Shown piece by piece: positions 8,728 through 17,175 of a DNA stretch of 64,000 bases (its first letter is position 1; each line of letters starts with the position of its first letter). The notes under the pieces were generated by a model. The model saw only the letters and a program-made list of their open reading frames with translations. It was not told the origin of the DNA and did no database searches. Origin of the DNA: Kibdelosporangium philippinense (lineage in GTDB: Bacteria; Actinomycetota; Actinomycetes; Mycobacteriales; Pseudonocardiaceae); the NCBI RefSeq assembly GCF_021390435.2, contig NZ_JAJVCN010000001.1, forward strand, positions 1,054,001-1,118,000, given 5' to 3'. The position numbers and the translations under genes are program-made.

Positions 8728-11093
8728 GCATGCCAGCGAGGCGTGAGCCGGCCGTTGGCCGGGCGGGGGACCAGCAGCCTGGGAATCTCGTCCGCCCAGC
8801 TGAAGTCGGGTGTGGCCAGCGACCGTGCCCTGATCCGGCCGAGTGCGGAGGCCAGGATCTCGCGTTCCTTCTCCCGCAGCGCCAAGTGGTCGTCCTCACC
8901 GATCACAATGGACGGTGTGACCTGGTGGAACGGCGGGAACTGATAGGCGTCGTCGGTGTTGGTGAGCAACGCGCTCATCGCGTCGCACGGTGACAGGTCA
9001 CTGATCGCGTGCGGTCCCCGCTCGATCACGAACAGTTCGGTCAGCTTGCTCTCCGGCACGATCTCGCAGGGCAGCAGCCGGTCCACCGCGTACTTCGGCG
9101 GCGGAACGATCCGCTGGGTGAGCGCGTTCGTGCCCATGATCGGCACGTTGAGGTGGCTGAGGCTCAACCCGAGCTGGCGGCCTTGCCGCGAGTGCAGCAG
9201 GCTCTGCGGCCACAACCGCCGCCACTCCCTGCGGGTCAGTTCGTCGGACCGCACCGCGCGCAGGGTGTGATTGCTGATCGTCAGCGGCTTGGGGAAGCAG
9301 CCGACCCGGCCGTCACCGTGCAGCACGATCATGTCGTCGGAGAGGAACTTCGCGCCGTGCTCCCGGACCAGCCGGAGCACAGTGCCGGTCTTGCCCGTGT
9401 CGGTTCTGGCAGAGATCAGCATGCCGGCGCCGTCGAGCTCCAGGCATGCCGAGTGCAGCAGCATCACGCCGCGCGACACCGCGACGAACCGCAGCAGCGC
9501 TTCGAGGACGTTCGTGTAGACCACGTGCGGCGACCGGCCGAGGCTGGGGGAGACGACCACCTCGATCGGGTCGTCGAGCGAGATCCGGAAGTTGGCTCCG
9601 AACCGGCCGAGGTGCTCGGCGTACTCGATCGTGAGAGGGCTGGCGGACTGGGTGACGACCGCGCGCGGCAGCGGGTGCCTGCTGCCGACCGGGCCGACCC
9701 TGATCTGAATCTCGGTGTCGTTGTCGAGCCACTGCGCGCGGAAGTAGTCGAGTTCCGCCAGCCGCACTTGCGATCCGATCGTCGCCACTTTCGGAATGCA
9801 GTAGCGGTACGGCAGGTACCGCGCCAGGCCGGACGAGCGCTTCGAAGCGACACCCGTTGAGGCACTCGCGGAGCCCGCCACATCGACGACGACCCGAATG
9901 GCTCCGCGCGCGGGTTCTCCGGCCACAGGTTCGGCTTGGCGGTAGATGGCCGAGTCGGTCGCCAGAAGCCGCACCACGAACAACAGGCCGAGGGTGACCG
10001 CGTTGGACAGCAGCACGCCAAGCCCGAGGCCGTCCACGAGCAGTGCGAGCATCGGCAGCCGCAATACCAGCAGCACATGGTTAAGCAGGAAGAACCGGAT
10101 TGCCCGGGAGGCCGTCGTGCCTGGTTTCGCACGCCGGTAGATGAGCGTCTCGGTGAGCACGAACAGCCAGGTCGTGGACGCCTCGGTGGCCAGTGCGGCG
10201 GCCAGCATGTAATGCAGGCCGAACAGGTGCTCGTGCAGCAACCAAAGCACGGCCGTGTTGACCAGCAGCCCGGACAGTCCGACCAGCCCGAATGCCCCGG
10301 CATGCACCAGCCATCTCTTGCCCGACGAGGTCGCGCGGCGGCTGGATGGCGACGTCCGCAGCCGGACCAGATGCCGTACGAACGTCATGCCTTCGCGCGG
10401 CAAGGCCTTGCGGCGCCCGGCAGGCCGTGGCTGCGTCGAGAACGGGACCTCCACTGTGCGTAGACCTGGGTGCCGGACCAGGATCTCCATCAGGATCTTG
10501 CGCCCGGCAGGCCGCAACCGGTCGAGGTCGAGCGCGGCGCGGCGGATGGCGAAGAAGCCGCTCAGCGGGTCCCTCGGCTGGCCGAGCCTGCGCGGGAAAG
10601 TGGCCTTGGCGACAGCAGTGGACAGAATGGACACCAGCTGCCGCGAGGTGGCTATCACCACGTCCACGTCCCGTGATCGGCCGATCTCGGCCAGCCGGGG
10701 CGCGAGCGCAGGCGGGTGCCGTAGGTCGCCATCCATCACCACGGCCCACATGCCGCGGGCCTGCGCCAGACCGGCGAGCACCGCGCCACCGAACCCACCG
10801 TGCCGTTCACCCGGGCCGCGATGGATCAGCCGCATCGGGACGGACGACAGCGCGGCCATGGAAAGCACGACATCTCCGGCGCCATCGTCGCTGTCGTCGA
10901 CGAAAAGGATTTCCATCGACGGTCCGGAATGTTCTACGGAAAGTTGCCGCAACACGATAGCGAGATCGTCGGTATTGGCGCGTGCCGAAATGATGACGCT
11001 GATCTCGGGTGGTTGACGTCCGCGTGTCGGCCTGATGTCGAGTGGTGCGCTGTCCGGATCGACCTCGCCTGTTTTTTTCGTGTTTTCTTGCAC
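8724..11093 (-). CDS. Trimodular GT2-GtrA-HprK-like protein
   Basis: A 789-residue protein with three joined modules. Residues ~29-240 are a GT2 domain of the polyprenyl-phosphate-sugar synthase type (VIISARANTDDL, EILFVDDSDDG, VMDGDLRHPP). Residues ~258-385 are a GtrA-like unit of four membrane helices. Residues ~540-770 resemble the P-loop domain of HPr serine kinase, with ISARTDTGKT (Walker A, first Gly replaced by Ala, to ~569) and FLSDDMIVL. GT2-GtrA pairs make and flip lipid-linked sugars; the kinase-like module is an unusual addition. GTG 11093 is chosen because AAGGGA precedes it at good spacing; the frame extends to 11285 but that part is not protein-like. First gene of the coupled operon. 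Confidence 0.8.
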   Translation of the reverse strand: MQENTKKTGEVDPDSAPLDIRPTRGRQPPEISVIISARANTDDLAIVLRQLSVEHSGPSMEILFVDDSDDGAGDVVLSMAALSSVPMRLIHRGPGERHGGFGGAVLAGLAQARGMWAVVMDGDLRHPPALAPRLAEIGRSRDVDVVIATSRQLVSILSTAVAKATFPRRLGQPRDPLSGFFAIRRAALDLDRLRPAGRKILMEILVRHPGLRTVEVPFSTQPRPAGRRKALPREGMTFVRHLVRLRTSPSSRRATSSGKRWLVHAGAFGLVGLSGLLVNTAVLWLLHEHLFGLHYMLAAALATEASTTWLFVLTETLIYRRAKPGTTASRAIRFFLLNHVLLVLRLPMLALLVDGLGLGVLLSNAVTLGLLFVVRLLATDSAIYRQAEPVAGEPARGAIRVVVDVAGSASASTGVASKRSSGLARYLPYRYCIPKVATIGSQVRLAELDYFRAQWLDNDTEIQIRVGPVGSRHPLPRAVVTQSASPLTIEYAEHLGRFGANFRISLDDPIEVVVSPSLGRSPHVVYTNVLEALLRFVAVSRGVMLLHSACLELDGAGMLISARTDTGKTGTVLRLVREHGAKFLSDDMIVLHGDGRVGCFPKPLTISNHTLRAVRSDELTRREWRRLWPQSLLHSRQGRQLGLSLSHLNVPIMGTNALTQRIVPPPKYAVDRLLPCEIVPESKLTELFVIERGPHAISDLSPCDAMSALLTNTDDAYQFPPFHQVTPSIVIGEDDHLALREKEREILASALGRIRARSLATPDFSWADEIPRLLVPRPANGRLTPRWHA

Positions 11094-11417
11094 AGCTTCC
11101 CTTTCGCACCTCGCGCGGACCGGCAGCCAGCTCGACGAGGGAAAGGTGAAGGGCAACAACCGGAGTGCACCGTTGTCACGAGCATGACCAAGTTTGGTCG
11201 GGATCTCAACTCGTCTTGCTTTTCCCCCCAGTTCTTGACGTGGAATCAGTCTGCTGTCCGGGGATTGAAAAGAACAGGTGGCCATTCGTCCGGCCCCGCC
11301 CAGCTATCGATTGCGGGGGCCGGAAATGAGGCTACTTGTGGCCGCGTGTATGCGGATTCCACAATAGGGCCCGCTCAGCTGAGCATACTTCTTTTCGAGA
11401 TATTCGGGAGAACTATC
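11094..11417. promoter_or_regulatory. Divergent promoter region with a box shared by two paralogues
   Basis: A 324-bp gene-free stretch between the glycan operon (minus) and a small secreted protein gene (plus); it must hold both promoters. At 11315-11342 lies GGGGCCGGAAA followed by GGCTACTTGTGG. The same two blocks recur at 12893-12918, about 71-96 bp before the start of the paralogous gene at 12989. The box is therefore a likely promoter or operator shared by the two paralogues. No further repeat or gene is seen here. Confidence 0.6.
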
Positions 11418-11858
11418 ATGGCGAATTCGCTTGTCCGTCGCTCGCTGGCCGTGGCAGGTGCGGCGCTTTTTGCGTCCGGACTTCTGTCCGGCGCCGCCTC
11501 CGCCGCTGAAGCGGTCAATGGAACCGGTGTGGCGGTGCAGCAGTTGCGGTGTAGCACCTATGTGGAAACCCCGTCGCGGGACGATGACATCATAGCCGCG
11601 AGTGCCGGAACTACCTGCGGTCGCCGGGTAGACGTGGTCAGGGTGCGGGTACACCTGGAGAAATTCGAGGACGGCGAATGGCGGAACGTCGCGGAAGGGC
11701 GTAACCGGCAGCAGGACGCTTACCAGGCTGAAGCCATCGCCGAAATCCAGTGCCAGCGAGGCCGATACCGGGCGGTGTCCGTGCACTTCGCGAGCGAGGG
11801 CACGGACACCAACAGCGAACGTCATGAAAGCGAGGCTGCCCAGATCTTCTGCCGCTGA
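11418..11858 (+). CDS. Small secreted four-cysteine protein (paralogue 1)
   Basis: A 146-residue precursor. It starts MANSLVRRSLAVAGAALFAS, with a classical signal peptide ending in ASAAEA. The mature ~115 residues are acidic and basic in alternation and hold four Cys (LRCS, TTCGRR, IQCQRG, IFCR), enough for two disulfides. The gene at 12989 encodes a paralogue with the same four Cys and the same signal peptide. I do not recognise the family. GGGAG precedes ATG 11418 at normal distance; the longer frame back to 10800 is antisense to the GT2 gene. Lying next to a secreted trypsin-like protease, it might be an inhibitor, substrate or partner, but this is inference. Confidence 0.78.
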   Translation: MANSLVRRSLAVAGAALFASGLLSGAASAAEAVNGTGVAVQQLRCSTYVETPSRDDDIIAASAGTTCGRRVDVVRVRVHLEKFEDGEWRNVAEGRNRQQDAYQAEAIAEIQCQRGRYRAVSVHFASEGTDTNSERHESEAAQIFCR

Positions 11859-11905
11859 CCTTGTGCTCGATGTCCACAAAGGACGCTTCTGGTAATGGCG
11901 AGACA

Positions 11906-11946
11906 GTCGCGGCGCCGCGGTTCGCGTCGCGGTACCGCGACTTTTC
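11906..11946 (+). terminator. Hairpin terminator after paralogue 1
   Basis: Arms GTCGCGGCGCCGCG (11906-11919) and CGCGGTACCGCGAC (11928-11941) form a 14-bp stem with two mismatches in the middle, followed by TTTT. The equivalent position after paralogue 2 (13514-13549) has a stem of a different sequence but the same length. It lies before the protease start chosen at 11969, which argues against the longer protease frame starting at 11861. Confidence 0.7.
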
Positions 11947-11968
11947 GCCATCGGCCAATCGACCAAGA

Positions 11969-12772
11969 ATGCCCATTTCGGTCCCTCTGAAGGCGGGAAG
12001 GTCCTTGTTCGCCCGATGCATGAAATTCTGTGGTGTGGTGCTGAGCTGTGTCCTTGCCATTGTCGTGTTGCTGACCGGCAACGCCTCGGCGATCGAGGGA
12101 GGCGCCGAGATAGCCGATGGCAAGTACCCCTGGCATGTGAAAGTCGGTAATCCGGCCGACGGGTACTGTTCCGGTTCGCTCGTATCGGCAAGGCACATAC
12201 TGACCGCCGCACACTGTGTCGCCAAAGAGGTCCACACCCCGGACTGGATGTTCGCCCATTTCCTTGGACTACCCCCACCCTTCACTGGATTCCGAGTCAG
12301 GGTGGTTCGGACCGAGCGACATCCCGCAGGCGTAAATGACGCCCGCAAGGCGGACATCGCCCTGCTCACACTCGAATACCCGGTGATCGTACGGCCCGTC
12401 AGTCTGGTCGCCTCCGGCGACAGTCTTCATACCAGGCCCGGCAGTAAGGTCACGGTCGCCGGCTACGGTGAGACCGGAGAGCAATCGGAGACTGGTCGCA
12501 GCGCCCGCGAACTGGTCTTCAAGGCGACGGACACCTGTGCCAGAACCGGACGGCAGTGGTTCTGTGCCGACGCTCCCAGCCGGGACTCCGGCATCCGGCC
12601 TGGGGACAGCGGCGGCCCGGCCTTCACCGAGACGACCGAGAACGGCGAGGTTCGGTACGTCCTGCTGGGAACGTCCAGTAACCACCGTGGTGCCAACACA
12701 TGGTTCGCCAACCTGTCGTTGCCCGTGTTCAACGACTGGATCCGCGATGTGAGCGGGACCAGTGCCATGTGA
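11969..12772 (+). CDS. Secreted trypsin-like serine protease (S1 family)
   Basis: A 267-residue precursor with a long basic n-region and signal peptide ending near GNASA (41), no long propeptide, and a chymotrypsin-fold domain. With ATG 11969 as residue 1 the triad is His82 (LTAAHC), Asp129 (KADIALL) and Ser214 (GDSGGP). The mature end probably begins IEGGAEIADGKYPW, close to the usual IVGG start. The start is uncertain: no good ribosome site precedes 11969, and ATG 12020 (MKFCGVVLSC) also gives a signal peptide. The frame back to 11861 would run through a hairpin terminator, so it is rejected. The gene lies between two paralogous small secreted proteins, suggesting a shared extracellular role. 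Confidence 0.85.
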   Translation: MPISVPLKAGRSLFARCMKFCGVVLSCVLAIVVLLTGNASAIEGGAEIADGKYPWHVKVGNPADGYCSGSLVSARHILTAAHCVAKEVHTPDWMFAHFLGLPPPFTGFRVRVVRTERHPAGVNDARKADIALLTLEYPVIVRPVSLVASGDSLHTRPGSKVTVAGYGETGEQSETGRSARELVFKATDTCARTGRQWFCADAPSRDSGIRPGDSGGPAFTETTENGEVRYVLLGTSSNHRGANTWFANLSLPVFNDWIRDVSGTSAM

Positions 12773-12832
12773 TCCCATTGCCCAATTTGATGCCGTGCAG
12801 GTTTTCTTATCTCGCTAGTGGAGACCGGCTCT

Positions 12833-12866
12833 GCCGAATAAACGCGGCAACCTTACGAGACAAGCC
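12833..12866 (-). repeat. Short dispersed repeat, family 3, copy 1
   Basis: Read on the minus strand this 34-bp piece contains GGCTTGTCTCGTAAGG and GTTTATTCGGC. Nearly the same sequence is found on the plus strand at 49984-50019 in front of the SARP gene, where one extra G separates the blocks. Both lie in intergenic DNA. It could be the end of a small mobile element; no partner inverted repeat was found by eye. Confidence 0.6.
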
Positions 12867-12892
12867 GCTAAATCATGAGAGCTGTCGTTTCC

Positions 12893-12918
12893 GGGGCCGG
12901 AAAAGTGGCTACTTGTGG
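12893..12918 (+). promoter_or_regulatory. Conserved upstream box of paralogue 2
   Basis: GGGGCCGGAAA followed by GGCTACTTGTGG, matching 11315-11342 in front of paralogue 1. Conservation of this box, while the bases around it have diverged, suggests a promoter element or regulator site common to both genes. Confidence 0.55.
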
Positions 12919-12988
12919 TGGCTCTCATTGCGGTCTGATGATGGATTTGTTGATCCTTCTTTTTCTCTCTGTGTATAGGGGAATTGTG

Positions 12989-13435
12989 ATGGCGAATTCA
13001 TTGATCAGACGCTCGGTGGCCGTAGCTGGTGTGACGCTCTTCCTGTCGGGTCTGCTGACTGGGGTCGCCTCCAGCGCGGAGGCGGTCACCGGGACCGATG
13101 AGGCAGTGCAGCAGTTGCGATGCCGCAGTCGGGTGGAAGCTCCGAGGGTGGACAACGACACCATCCGTGCGGTTGCCGCGACCTTCTGCAGGGACGAGGT
13201 GGACGTCGTCGGGGTGCGGGTGTGGCTGCAGAAATTTGATCGCGACGATCGCGAGTGGAAGGACGTCGACAGCGACGCCGACACGAACAGGAATGCTCGC
13301 CGGGCGGCGGCCAGGGCCGAAGCTCGGTGTGAGCGGGGTCGGTACCGGACGGTGGCCGAGAACTTCGCGCGCGACCGCGGCGAGAGCTTCAGAGATCGTG
13401 AAGAGAGCGAGCAGGTCCGTATCCGCTGCCGCTGA
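12989..13435 (+). CDS. Small secreted four-cysteine protein (paralogue 2)
   Basis: A 148-residue precursor starting MANSLIRRSVAVAGVTLFLS, with the signal peptide ending near ASSAEA. It is clearly related to the protein at 11418 over its whole length, with all four Cys conserved (LRCRSR, TFCRDE, ARCERG, IRCR). The mature protein is rich in Arg, Asp and Glu. AGGGGA precedes ATG 12989 at about eight bases; the longer frame to 12875 has no such site. The gene, its upstream box and its downstream hairpin all correspond to those of paralogue 1, so the whole unit was duplicated. Function unknown. Confidence 0.78.
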   Translation: MANSLIRRSVAVAGVTLFLSGLLTGVASSAEAVTGTDEAVQQLRCRSRVEAPRVDNDTIRAVAATFCRDEVDVVGVRVWLQKFDRDDREWKDVDSDADTNRNARRAAARAEARCERGRYRTVAENFARDRGESFRDREESEQVRIRCR

Positions 13436-13513
13436 CCCGTTGCCGGCAGCTGCGTGACGACTCGATCGAACACCCCACTGTCCACAAAGGATGCCTTTGG
13501 TAGTGAGGATACA

Positions 13514-13549
13514 GTCGTGACACCGCGAGGGCACCCGCGGTGTCACGAC
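13514..13549. terminator. Perfect 14-bp hairpin terminator between convergent genes
   Basis: Arms GTCGTGACACCGCG (13514-13527) and CGCGGTGTCACGAC (13536-13549) pair perfectly around an eight-base loop. It lies between the convergent genes ending at 13435 (plus) and 13593 (minus) and can end transcription from both sides. Flanking bases (TCCACAAAGGA before, CCAATCGACCAA after) match those around the hairpin at 11906-11946, but the stem sequence differs while pairing is kept. Confidence 0.8.
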
Positions 13550-13592
13550 GTGTCCACAATCAGCCAATCGACCAAACACGCCACCATTGTTC

Positions 13593-13835
13593 TTAGTGGA
13601 CTTCGGGAGTGTCGGGTGCTGGGTCGGGTACTGTGTGCATCGAGACGACGTGGAGTCCGAGATTCTGGAACATTGCCAGGATTCCGTACAGGTATGAATC
13701 ATCGACCACGTCGCCGTAAATGATCGTTTCGGGTGCGGCGGGAACGATGCGCATGTCACCGAACTCACCGAAGGCGTGTCGAACGCGTTCCGACACGCGG
13801 CCAGTCACGCGGAACTCATAGCGCGTCCGCGACAT
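13593..13835 (-). CDS. Small cytosolic protein of unknown function
   Basis: An 80-residue protein starting MSRTRYEFRVTGRVSERVRHAF, with no signal peptide or membrane helix. It looks like a small alpha/beta fold and ends in a Pro/Asp-rich tail. I do not recognise its function. ATG 13835 is preferred because AGGTGG stands before it; the longer frame to 13910 would overlap the gene upstream. It lies 40 bp after a four-helix membrane protein on the same strand, so the two are probably co-transcribed. The strong hairpin at 13514-13549 ends this unit. Confidence 0.65.
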   Translation of the reverse strand: MSRTRYEFRVTGRVSERVRHAFGEFGDMRIVPAAPETIIYGDVVDDSYLYGILAMFQNLGLHVVSMHTVPDPAPDTPEVH

Positions 13836-13875
13836 GGGTACCACCTGCTTAGGGGCGACGATGTGTGGCTGGCTA

Positions 13876-14295
13876 TCAGCTTCGTTCGCCGATGCGCGTT
13901 TCCTCGTCATAGGCGACTTCGCTGTGGACGACGACGGCCCAGATGATCAGCACGTTCAGCGCGATGACGATGGTCGTCCAGACGGGAGCGACGGCCACGA
14001 ACGCCAGTTGACTGACGGCGTTGACGCTGACCAGGATGACCGCGACGACTCGGGCCCATGCGGCACCGGTGAACAACCCGATCCCGGTGACCACCGCGCA
14101 CGCCCCGATGACGAGGTGGATCCAGCCCCATGTGGTCATGTCGAACACCAAGAGGCCGATACCGCTGAAGACGTAGTACTCGTTTCTGAACAGGGCGACG
14201 ATGCCCTCGATCGCGGTGAAGAGCCCGGTGATGATCAAGATGATCGCGGCGAACCAGATCCAGCCCGACCACATCGAGCGAGTGTCCACATGCAT
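13876..14295 (-). CDS. Four-helix membrane protein (DUF7144-like)
   Basis: A 139-residue integral membrane protein with four hydrophobic segments (about 13-35, 55-75, 80-100 and 103-125) and short hydrophilic ends. It resembles a small actinobacterial family known only as a domain of unknown function. ATG 14295 is chosen because GGAGG stands directly upstream; the frame to 14313 would contain that site. It is divergent from the large LuxR gene at 14488. Confidence 0.72.
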   Translation of the reverse strand: MHVDTRSMWSGWIWFAAIILIITGLFTAIEGIVALFRNEYYVFSGIGLLVFDMTTWGWIHLVIGACAVVTGIGLFTGAAWARVVAVILVSVNAVSQLAFVAVAPVWTTIVIALNVLIIWAVVVHSEVAYDEETRIGERS

Positions 14296-14321
14296 CGTTC
14301 CTCCCTGCGCCACCGTCGGAT

Positions 14322-14351
14322 ATCGCCGACGTCGAGATCGCCGACGTCGAA
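14322..14351. repeat. Tandem 15-bp repeat in a divergent promoter region
   Basis: ATCGCCGACGTCGAG is followed directly by ATCGCCGACGTCGAA. Each unit contains the palindrome CGACGTCG. The pair lies between the divergent starts at 14295 and 14488 and could be a double operator. Confidence 0.45.
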
Positions 14352-14487
14352 ATCACCGTCCTAGGTACGGACCGAGTCCACTTCACCCGCATGAGGTGAG
14401 ATGGGTCGCCGAGTGGCCCCGTCCGTGCGCCGCAATGCGATGACAGACTGATGAGACGCATATTCCTGAGCCGGAAAGCAGCGGGGG

Positions 14488-17175
14488 ATGCCGGACGGGC
14501 GATCAGATTGGGTTCGGCCGCGGGTGCCGCGGACCAAGATCGTTGTGCCGGAACTGCCGGCGCGGCTGGTCTTCCGTTCGCGGTTGTCGGCCGAGTTGGA
14601 TCGAGCGAAGGACTCCGCGGTCACCCTGGTCCAGGCTCCCGCGGGGTTCGGCAAGACGCTGCTGCTGGCGGAATGGATCCGGCGAGGACACTCGGCGGAT
14701 ACGGCATGGGTGTCGTTGGACTCCGATGACAACGACGACCGGCGCTTCTGGTCGGCGGTGCTGGCCGCGTTGGCTGCCTGTCCTGGCGTTCGGGTCGACA
14801 ATCTGTTGCGGGAGTTGACATTGGCGACCCGGCCGAGCGTCGATCCGGGCTTTCTCGCCGAGATCGTCGATGTGCTGGACGACCTTCCGTCGCCGGTGCG
14901 GCTGGTGCTCGACGATCTGCACGAGCTCACAGCCAGGGAACCGTTGCAGGGATTGGAAACGCTCATTCGCTTCCAACCAGCCGGACTCAGGCTGGTGTTG
15001 CTGACCAGGTTCGGCCCCCCGCTGGGGCTGACGCGGTTGCGATTGTCCGGTCAACTGCTGGAAATACCCGCCGACAGGCTGAAGTTCACAATGGAGGAAG
15101 CCGATGCCCTGCTCGGGGCGGCCTCTGCCGGATTGCCTGCCGGACAGATACGGCAACTCGTGCGGCACACCGAGGGGTGGGCGGCCGCTTTGCGGCTGGT
15201 CGCCCAGGCACTGGACGAAACCGATGCCCCGGAGCGGTTTCTGGCCGATTCGGCCGGGATCGACCGAGCCGTGGCTGGCTACCTCGCCGACGAGGTCCTG
15301 TCCGGTATCCCGGCCGCGACGCGGGATTTCCTGCGCGCGATCAGCGGATGCGAGGAGGTGTCGGCCTCGCTGGCCGCAGTGGTGTCCGGCCGGGCCGACG
15401 CCGGTGAGATGCTGTGCCGTCTCGAGCAGGAGACCACGTTGGTCGTCAGCACCGGGAGCGGACGACGTTGGTACCGCGTACATCCGCTGCTTCGCTCGCA
15501 CCTGTACACCGAACTCCAGCGGCAAGCTTCCGGTCGTGCCGCGACCTTGCACTGCCGGGCGGCCGACTGGCTCGCGGCGAGCCATCGCCCGTCGCAGGCG
15601 ATCGCGCACGCCTGTCTCGCAGGAGACCGTGAGCGCGTCGGCGCCCTGCTCCGGCACAACGCATTGCCGCTGATCTTGTCCGGCGACCACGTGGTGTTGC
15701 GCCGTGCTGTCGCTGTGCTGGGCGACGAATCGACCGTCGGCGGGCCGTGGCCGGGGCTGATCTCCGCGTTGTTGCACCTGGAGTCCGGTGAGCGGGCCGC
15801 GGCCTTGGCTGATCTGGCGCGCGCGGAAGCACTTTCGCCGGGGGAGGAGACACCTGAGCTCAAGTCCTTGCGGCAGTTCGTCCGTTCATATCTTGCCCAG
15901 TTCGCCGACGGGATCGACGACATGGTGCGGATCACGGAGAGGCCCGGTTCGACAGCCGGGAACGTGCCGGCTGTCGATGCGCTGGCAAAGCTGCACCAGG
16001 GCATCGCCCTGTTGGTCGCCGGCAAGCGGGTCCGGGCGCGTGAACAGACGCACGCCGCACTCGCGATCGCACGGGACAACGGCTACGAATACCTGTCGGC
16101 GCAATGCCTGACGATCCTCGGTCGTATCGCCGCGACAGAAGGCGACTTCCAGCTGATGAGCGACCTGGCAACGTCGGTCGACGCACTGATCGCGGGCGGA
16201 CTGCCCGCGAGGACGGCAGGCATGGCGGCGCGTCTGCTGCTCGCGTACGACGCGTTCCTGAGGGCGGAACCCGCTGAGTGCCTGCACCAGACGGCACGGG
16301 CGGGTGGGCTGTTCGACACCGGGGTTCCAGTGCCGAGCCAAAGCCTGAGCCTGCTCATGCGCACCCTGCGAGGCGCCGCCCGGTTCGACACCGGTGATCG
16401 TGCGGCAGGGCTGCGGCAGATGCGCGAAGCCAGGCTGAACGCGGTAGATGGTCACTTCGCACCGGCCGACGTCGCGCTCGCCGTCGTCCTGGAACACAGG
16501 GCGGCGACGCTGCTCGGGTGGACCGGCGTCACCAGTGCCGTGGTGCGCTGGGCGAAAGAGGTGATTCCGGCTTCGGGTGAAGTGCTGCTGATCCGTGCCC
16601 GCGGGCACTTGGCACTCCATCGGCACGGCCCTGCCCGGACTGTTCTCAAGCCGTTGCTGGACGGATCTGTCGGCCCAGTGCTCCCGTGGTCGACCGTCGA
16701 GGCGTGGTTGATCGAGACGGAGATCGCGCTCCGCGAATCACAGGCTTCTCAGGCGCACCGCGCACTGCGCACCGCGTTGTCGCTCGCCGCACCGATGAAT
16801 GCGATGTACCCCGTCGTGTACGCCTCGCCCGAAGTGATCGCGCTGCTCACCCGGCAGATGGGCAAGCTCGGTGCGGTCGACGAGTTCGCGAGCCGCGTAC
16901 TCGCCGTCCGGAGCTCGATCGACACTTCGCCGGCGCCGGTATCGCTGACCGAGCGGGAACGCGGTGTGTTGCGCCTGTTGCCGACACAACGTTCGTTCGC
17001 GGAGATCGCACAGGATCTGACGCTGTCGCCGAACACAGTCAAGACACACGTGCGGGCGATCTACACGAAACTCGGCGTGGGTACTCGCCGCGACGCACTG
17101 GCGGTCGCCGTCGACCGGGGACTTCTCGAAGACACGCAGCGTCAGATGCCAATGTCACAGGACCGAGTGCCGTGA
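14488..17175 (+). CDS. MalT-like LuxR-family STAND ATPase regulator
   Basis: An 895-residue regulator. The N-terminus VPRTKIVVPELPARLV leads into a MalT-type NTPase domain with Walker A APAGFGKT (50-57) and Walker B-like RLVLDDLHEL. A helical-repeat sensor region covers about 350-800. A LuxR DNA-binding domain closes the protein (about 818-880), with LTERERGVLRLL and SPNTVKTHVRAIYTKLGV. Proteins of this build bind ATP and an inducer, oligomerise and activate transcription. The inducer and targets are unknown. ATG 14488 has a G-rich site before it. It shares the MalT-type layout with the protein at 35629 and differs from the NB-ARC type copies nearby. Confidence 0.88.
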   Translation: MPDGRSDWVRPRVPRTKIVVPELPARLVFRSRLSAELDRAKDSAVTLVQAPAGFGKTLLLAEWIRRGHSADTAWVSLDSDDNDDRRFWSAVLAALAACPGVRVDNLLRELTLATRPSVDPGFLAEIVDVLDDLPSPVRLVLDDLHELTAREPLQGLETLIRFQPAGLRLVLLTRFGPPLGLTRLRLSGQLLEIPADRLKFTMEEADALLGAASAGLPAGQIRQLVRHTEGWAAALRLVAQALDETDAPERFLADSAGIDRAVAGYLADEVLSGIPAATRDFLRAISGCEEVSASLAAVVSGRADAGEMLCRLEQETTLVVSTGSGRRWYRVHPLLRSHLYTELQRQASGRAATLHCRAADWLAASHRPSQAIAHACLAGDRERVGALLRHNALPLILSGDHVVLRRAVAVLGDESTVGGPWPGLISALLHLESGERAAALADLARAEALSPGEETPELKSLRQFVRSYLAQFADGIDDMVRITERPGSTAGNVPAVDALAKLHQGIALLVAGKRVRAREQTHAALAIARDNGYEYLSAQCLTILGRIAATEGDFQLMSDLATSVDALIAGGLPARTAGMAARLLLAYDAFLRAEPAECLHQTARAGGLFDTGVPVPSQSLSLLMRTLRGAARFDTGDRAAGLRQMREARLNAVDGHFAPADVALAVVLEHRAATLLGWTGVTSAVVRWAKEVIPASGEVLLIRARGHLALHRHGPARTVLKPLLDGSVGPVLPWSTVEAWLIETEIALRESQASQAHRALRTALSLAAPMNAMYPVVYASPEVIALLTRQMGKLGAVDEFASRVLAVRSSIDTSPAPVSLTERERGVLRLLPTQRSFAEIAQDLTLSPNTVKTHVRAIYTKLGVGTRRDALAVAVDRGLLEDTQRQMPMSQDRVP

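Noticed and set aside
11861..11968. Protease start at 11861
   Set aside because: This start would place a strong hairpin with a T run inside the coding sequence and gives a non-signal-like N-terminus.
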